NCBI RefSeq assembly: GCF_001598435.1
Contig: NZ_BCYY01000010.1
Location: 99,535 to 163,534 of the forward strand
Source of the DNA: Sphingomonas pituitosa NBRC 102491
GTDB taxonomy: Bacteria > Pseudomonadota > Alphaproteobacteria > Sphingomonadales > Sphingomonadaceae
Direction of reading: 5' to 3'
Length of the DNA: 64,000 nt
Shown here one piece after another: positions 60,463 through 64,000 of the stretch. The position numbers and the translations under genes are program-made. Position 1 is the stretch's first letter. Each line of letters begins with the position of its first letter. The notes beneath the pieces are model-generated. The model searched no databases and was not told the origin of the DNA. It was given only the letters and a program-made list of their open reading frames with translations.

Positions 60463-60819
60463 TCAATAGTCGCTGGTCAGCATGACCGTCATGACGCGGA
60501 TCGTCGCCGAGGCGTCGCTCGGATCCTCGGCGCCGAGCTGCATCGAGGGCTCGTAATAGTCGATCTTGAAGCACACGCGATGGCCGTCGAAATCGAAGGC
60601 ACCGAAATCGCGTTCAGGATCATCGGGCGTAAAATGGTACTCCCGGATAGCCGTCATGAGCCGAGAGGTCGCGACCAGGCCATGCACCGGACCCGGCTCC
60701 TCCAGCGTGGCTCGTAGGGTCCGTGTCATGTGATGACGCGCTGTTCGATCCAGACCTTGGCGGCACCGATCATTCAACTGAGCGATGCGCTCGGTTCGAG
60801 AGATTGGTTCGACCGTCAT
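60463..60819 (-). CDS. DUF3768 family protein
   Basis: 118 residues from the ATG at 60819 with GAAGGGG upstream. DUF3768 features are RIAQLNDRCRQGLD at the start, then DDPERDFGAFDFDGHRVCFK, IDYYEPSMQLGAEDPSD and the ending TIRVMTVMLTSDY. The start overlaps the stop of the upstream gene (ATGA). Frequent on alphaproteobacterial plasmids; function unknown. Confidence 0.88.
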   Translation of the reverse strand: MTVEPISRTERIAQLNDRCRQGLDRTARHHMTRTLRATLEEPGPVHGLVATSRLMTAIREYHFTPDDPERDFGAFDFDGHRVCFKIDYYEPSMQLGAEDPSDASATIRVMTVMLTSDY

Positions 60820-61340
60820 TGCGCAGCCCCTTCGCATGCGAAGGCGAGCTGGGACGCGGCGATCGCCGCTACCGCAGGATAGGCGTCCACCAGGTTCTGG
60901 TAGACGACGGCGTTCTCTGGAATAGCGAACACCCCGTCGGTGGTCGGCCGCGTGATCAGAAGGGCCGACACGATGACATCGCTCAGCTCCCGCACCTGCA
61001 CCGCGTTGCCGGCGTCGTCGTAGCTGACCGGGGCTGTGAAGCCCGCCTCAAGCCAAGTACCGAGGCCGTTCTCCACCTGCTCGATATAGCTTGCCGCCGC
61101 GGCGATCGCCGCGTCCTCGTCCGCGATGCGAATGCCGAGGGTGAAATAGCGTCCGAAGTCATGCGGATTGCGCAGCTCGACGAGCTCGCAACCCTCCGGA
61201 GGCGGCCCGAAACGGCCGATCAGGGCCGCTTTGTAGGCCGCGACTTCGAGGCGGTTGAGGCGCTCGAAGTCCTCGGTCTGGCCGAGCTGGGCGCAGTTCT
61301 CGTTTGCCGGCGTGCCGCCGATATCGATGATGTGAGGCAT
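60816..61340 (-). CDS. Hypothetical plasmid protein
   Basis: 174 residues starting MPHIIDIGGTPANENCAQLG, a globular alpha/beta protein with no motif I recognise. Translationally coupled to the DUF3768 gene. Its leader is purine-rich (GGGAGAACTCCG just before the ATG). Confidence 0.68.
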   Translation of the reverse strand: MPHIIDIGGTPANENCAQLGQTEDFERLNRLEVAAYKAALIGRFGPPPEGCELVELRNPHDFGRYFTLGIRIADEDAAIAAAASYIEQVENGLGTWLEAGFTAPVSYDDAGNAVQVRELSDVIVSALLITRPTTDGVFAIPENAVVYQNLVDAYPAVAAIAASQLAFACEGAAQ

Positions 61341-61411
61341 CGGAGTTCTCCCGGATCACCAAGATCCGATCTCCTCCTTCCCCTCCTCTCTGGTCGCACG
61401 GCTCAAAAGGC

Positions 61412-61454
61412 GGACCCCGCTCCGCCGAAAGGGGGGGGTGGCGAAGCGGGGTCC
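61412..61454 (-). terminator. Terminator after the gene at 61521-61982
   Basis: On the minus strand GGACCCCGCT / AGCGGGGTCC form a perfect 10-base stem with a C-rich loop, followed by GCCTTTTG. Confidence 0.7.
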
Positions 61455-61520
61455 TTTAGCAGGAGAGCGATGCTCACGCGGGGGGGCCACGGTGAGGGTC
61501 TGCCTGCTAATCTTGTATGG

Positions 61521-61982
61521 TCAGCGGAGCCTAGCCAGGGATTTCGCGGCGAAAAACTCGCTCCGCGGGGCTGCTTCACCACTGATGGGGTCCAGCTTTA
61601 CGATGTAGCCACTGAGGTGTGAGCGAACAAGGCTTCCCTCCCGCCCGACTAAATCTGGATCAACATCCTCTACGTTTTGCACACGGACTCTGATCTCCGT
61701 GAGGCTCGGGTCCGGATGACGTGCCGGCTTGTCTGCGAAATCGCTCAGCAGTTTGGCCCTGATGTCTTCCGGCACGATGGCATATTGGTTGATGGCGGCG
61801 ATTGCAGCCTCCGGTGTCCGGATCTCTCGATAGTCCGTACCGACCCACACGATCGCGCCTTCCTCCGGCGACGCCTTGGTGAAGACCTGGGCGAAGAACG
61901 TCTCGAGCGGACGATCCCAACCGACCACAGCGTGATCGATGTCGGGACGGTCTGCTCTCGGGATCAGCTTATAGCGGCTCAT
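61521..61982 (-). CDS. Hypothetical plasmid protein
   Basis: 153 residues starting MSRYKLIPRADRPDIDHAVV. A mixed fold with FFAQVFTKASPEEGAIVWVG and RVRVQNVEDVDPDLV. No family recognised. It follows the PAPS-reductase-like gene by 45 bases on the same strand. Confidence 0.65.
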   Translation of the reverse strand: MSRYKLIPRADRPDIDHAVVGWDRPLETFFAQVFTKASPEEGAIVWVGTDYREIRTPEAAIAAINQYAIVPEDIRAKLLSDFADKPARHPDPSLTEIRVRVQNVEDVDPDLVGREGSLVRSHLSGYIVKLDPISGEAAPRSEFFAAKSLARLR

Positions 61983-62027
61983 GGAAGCTCCTGCGCGATC
62001 GGGACGGATGTACTTGTGATGGCGGCG

Positions 62028-62939
62028 TCACGCGGCGCGCTTCGCGCCGGCATTGAACCTGGTCAGCCAATCGGTGAGTGTTGGCCGCTGGGCGAGCGGC
62101 AGCTGTGCAGCGCCGTCCTGGAACTTGATCAGTTCGGTCGGCGCGTCGCGAACGATCGCGTCGATCTCGTATCCCGGCAGCAGCCCTTCGTGCCGGATAA
62201 AGGCGGTCATCGATCCGGGGCGCATCTTTGTGCCGCGCCGCCAGAGGCCTTCCGCTGTGTGAAGTCGTGGTGCAGCGCGCGCTTCCACCAGTACGATGGT
62301 GCGCAAGCACCAGCGCGGCAGCTCGCGCACCTCTTCCGGGGTCATCCCGATGCAGAAAAAGCATGATGACTTCGGTGGCACGGGCAATCCCGCCTCCCGA
62401 ATGCGCTCGATGCAGCGGGCTCGATCCCAACCCCAAACGCGGAGAGGGTATTGATACTCGTATAGAGGATCCTCGATCCCCGCTGCATGCGCATAGCGGC
62501 GACTGTCCTGCTTGCCTGCATCGAGGCCGATGAGACGCACCACCTTCTCGCCGCGCGCCCATGTATCGACTGCAGGCTGCCAGGTGCGGAGGTATGCGTC
62601 TTGCGGTGCCTTCTTGTACTTCAGGCTGCAGCTGGATCCGCCGAGGCTTTTGCTTGGCAGCGTCCCGTTGGTCAGCGCCATCTCGGCCAGGCCGCGATAG
62701 GGCGGCCAATGCTTGAACCGCTTGGTCTCGTAGGTGACCAGCTCGAAGTGGATCCCGTGTGCCTCCATCCACGGCTTGATCATGTCGAGATAAGCGTAGG
62801 TCAGCGGCTTTTCGACGCGAGTGTCCGCTGTGAGCACCAGGTCGGGCTTCTCGCCGCGCGAGACAAGTTCGACCAGCATCGCGGTGCTGTCCACGCCGAC
62901 ACCATAGGCTAGCACGGTCGGACGACGGTTCGAGATCAT
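62028..62939 (-). CDS. PAPS-reductase/PP-loop-like protein
   Basis: 303 residues from the ATG at 62939 with GGAG seven bases upstream. The PP-loop motif is present in variant form (AYGVGVDSTAML for SGGxDS), followed by a CSLKYKKAP motif and a CFFCIGM pair with spacing seen in PAPS-reductase-family proteins of phages and plasmids. Its relatives activate or transfer sulfur using ATP chemistry, and some (DndC) act in DNA phosphorothioation. No dnd partners are present, so the substrate is unknown. Confidence 0.8.
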   Translation of the reverse strand: MISNRRPTVLAYGVGVDSTAMLVELVSRGEKPDLVLTADTRVEKPLTYAYLDMIKPWMEAHGIHFELVTYETKRFKHWPPYRGLAEMALTNGTLPSKSLGGSSCSLKYKKAPQDAYLRTWQPAVDTWARGEKVVRLIGLDAGKQDSRRYAHAAGIEDPLYEYQYPLRVWGWDRARCIERIREAGLPVPPKSSCFFCIGMTPEEVRELPRWCLRTIVLVEARAAPRLHTAEGLWRRGTKMRPGSMTAFIRHEGLLPGYEIDAIVRDAPTELIKFQDGAAQLPLAQRPTLTDWLTRFNAGAKRAA

Positions 62940-63165
62940 GAGGAGGCTCCAGCTTGCACGGCAACATGCCTGCCCCACCCCCCCCTCTTTTCTCTTCTTT
63001 GCTGGTTGAGCAATTTCGCCAGCATATCCCAGTGCTGGCCGTTACTTGCGTGCGAAGGTCGAACTATTTGGAGTGATCCGGACCCTCAGGTAGCGCTTAC
63101 GCCTCGACCTTTGACTGAGCGTTCATTACGTTCTCCTAAGCCATGCTATAACTTCGAGCTCGCCC

Positions 63166-63405
63166 TTATCGCGCTTGAATGGTTCGCTGGCGCCAAGCGT
63201 AGGCAGTCATTGTCGCAGCAGCCATCCCTGCGATAGGGAAGGTCGCGTCCCTCAGATGGCCGTTTGCACTGACCAGAATAATCATTGAGATTAAGCCAAC
63301 CAGTAGTCCTGCCCAGACGCGTCGAGTGATTACGACCACCGCAAACGACACGATCGCGGTCACTGCCATCGGGTTAGATTGCAACATGACAATGGTGGAA
63401 TTCAT
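63166..63405 (-). CDS. Small membrane protein
   Basis: 79 residues with two or three hydrophobic segments (PMAVTAIVSFAVVVITRRVW, then GLLVGLISMIILVSA). An AGGG lies six bases before the ATG. Nine bases separate it from the gene upstream. No family known. Confidence 0.55.
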   Translation of the reverse strand: MNSTIVMLQSNPMAVTAIVSFAVVVITRRVWAGLLVGLISMIILVSANGHLRDATFPIAGMAAATMTAYAWRQRTIQAR

Positions 63406-63413
63406 ATAGCACC

Positions 63414-63947
63414 CTAATTTAATCCAACCGATCCAAGGCGTGTCCCACCACAGAACATCCGGAGAGCCTTAGTCATCTCGTATCTCAGCTTTGACCTGTT
63501 AGGTATTTGAATTTTTGGACTAAGTGATTGTCCGCCGGCATCTACAAAACCATCCGCGATGGAGCCGTCAGCGAGCACCACATGGATCTCATGGCATCCT
63601 CGGCTCAAACTCCCCCGGTCGACGGCTGTGAACTCCCCCAGAGAGGCCTTGAGCCCCTGCGCGATCTTGCCCCAGCGGATATGGCCGGCGCCGGCGTTTT
63701 GCCCAGCGGATAGACCGCGAGATAGCCAGGTGCGAACATGCACGCGCTTCTGCAGCGGCGAGTTTTGGGCTCGCTCGCATATTGCGGCGATCGGGAGGAC
63801 CGCGGCGGCTTGGTCGAGCTTCTCAAGCTGTTCTCCGGTTACTGTCGCGAGGACGTCCGTAATGTCCTTGGATCGAAGGTGTGCTCGCAGGTCTTCCACA
63901 GCAATTTGCTTGCCTGATGGGGTTGCCCACCCCCCGTCTCGGAACAC
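63414..63947 (-). CDS. Hypothetical protein with uncertain start
   Basis: 177 residues from a GTG at 63947. The frame continues upstream as plausible coding sequence (ERLQLGLTVVV) to an in-frame TAG near 63985, so the gene may start at a rarer codon or be a 5'-truncated remnant. The body (GGWATPSGKQIAVEDLRAHL...) has no recognised domain. Confidence 0.5.
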   Translation of the reverse strand: MFRDGGWATPSGKQIAVEDLRAHLRSKDITDVLATVTGEQLEKLDQAAAVLPIAAICERAQNSPLQKRVHVRTWLSRGLSAGQNAGAGHIRWGKIAQGLKASLGEFTAVDRGSLSRGCHEIHVVLADGSIADGFVDAGGQSLSPKIQIPNRSKLRYEMTKALRMFCGGTRLGSVGLN

Positions 63948-64000
63948 GACGACAGTCAGCCCTAGCTGTAGGCGCTCGCAATCCTAGCGGCGTTTGCTCG

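Noticed and set aside
60723..61622. 299-codon plus-strand frame
   Set aside because: Antisense to the hypothetical gene at 60816-61340 and overlapping its terminator; no ribosome site.
61969..62967. 332-codon minus-strand frame
   Set aside because: Shifted frame over the PP-loop gene; its composition is Arg/Ala/His-rich without domain structure, and the other frame has the motifs.

Overview
The window looks like part of a conjugative plasmid from a sphingomonad-like alphaproteobacterium (Sphingomonas, Sphingobium, Novosphingobium type). The evidence is high-GC coding, an alphaproteobacterial direct-repeat LexA box (GTTC-N7-GTTC), a plasmid imuA-imuB-dnaE2 cassette, MobF relaxase and F-type transfer genes, a ParA partition locus, and small plasmid families such as DUF736, DUF2493, DUF3606 and DUF3768. 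The genus is inferred; no rRNA or housekeeping marker is present and no Rep gene was recognised.

Layout. 0-6.4 kb is a mercury-resistance Tn3-family transposon (tnpA running off the left edge, merA-merP-merT, divergent merR, a three-subsite res, tnpR). It abuts a 5'-truncated traH, followed by traG. 9.9-12.3 kb holds small membrane genes, an HNH protein and parA plus a ribbon-helix-helix partner, with a dense palindrome array (12.33-12.81 kb) upstream of parA that is probably its centromere. 13.2-28.7 kb is a 15.5-kb metal-resistance unit. It is bounded by near-identical ~48-bp inverted repeats and flanked by a 7-bp direct repeat. It carries a recombinase, a TonB receptor, a CDF efflux protein, three MerR-type promoters, copA-copB-PepSY, copC-copD, small periplasmic copper-type proteins, a CnrYXH-like ECF sigma module and a Cu+ P-type ATPase with its MerR regulator. 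Four copies of one ECF-type promoter motif tie most of the copper genes to the local sigma factor.

28.8-34.2 kb is a defence-island-like stretch: a second recombinase, a DUF4297/Cap4-like nuclease beside a compact Rad50/SMC-like ATPase, a membrane-anchored protein, a GIY-YIG nuclease and a 30-residue hydrophobic peptide followed by strong hairpins. 34.3-40.9 kb is an SOS cassette: an SRAP (YedK-like) protein and imuA-imuB-dnaE2 diverge from a region with two LexA boxes. 40.9-46.5 kb has small accessory genes, a CsgG-family lipoprotein-like gene and a NERD-domain gene.

46.5-52.6 kb carries relaxase, coupling protein and an RHH protein in R388 trwC-trwB-trwA order, with a probable oriT at 52.49-52.59 kb. 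52.9-64 kb, on the far side of oriT, is a likely leading region made mostly of small minus-strand plasmid genes, with unusual repeated triloop hairpins between 57.9 and 58.5 kb. The strongest candidates for something little described are the nuclease plus Rad50-like pair, the IS21-like-ended metal island with its ECF regulon, and the hairpin repeats of the leading region.
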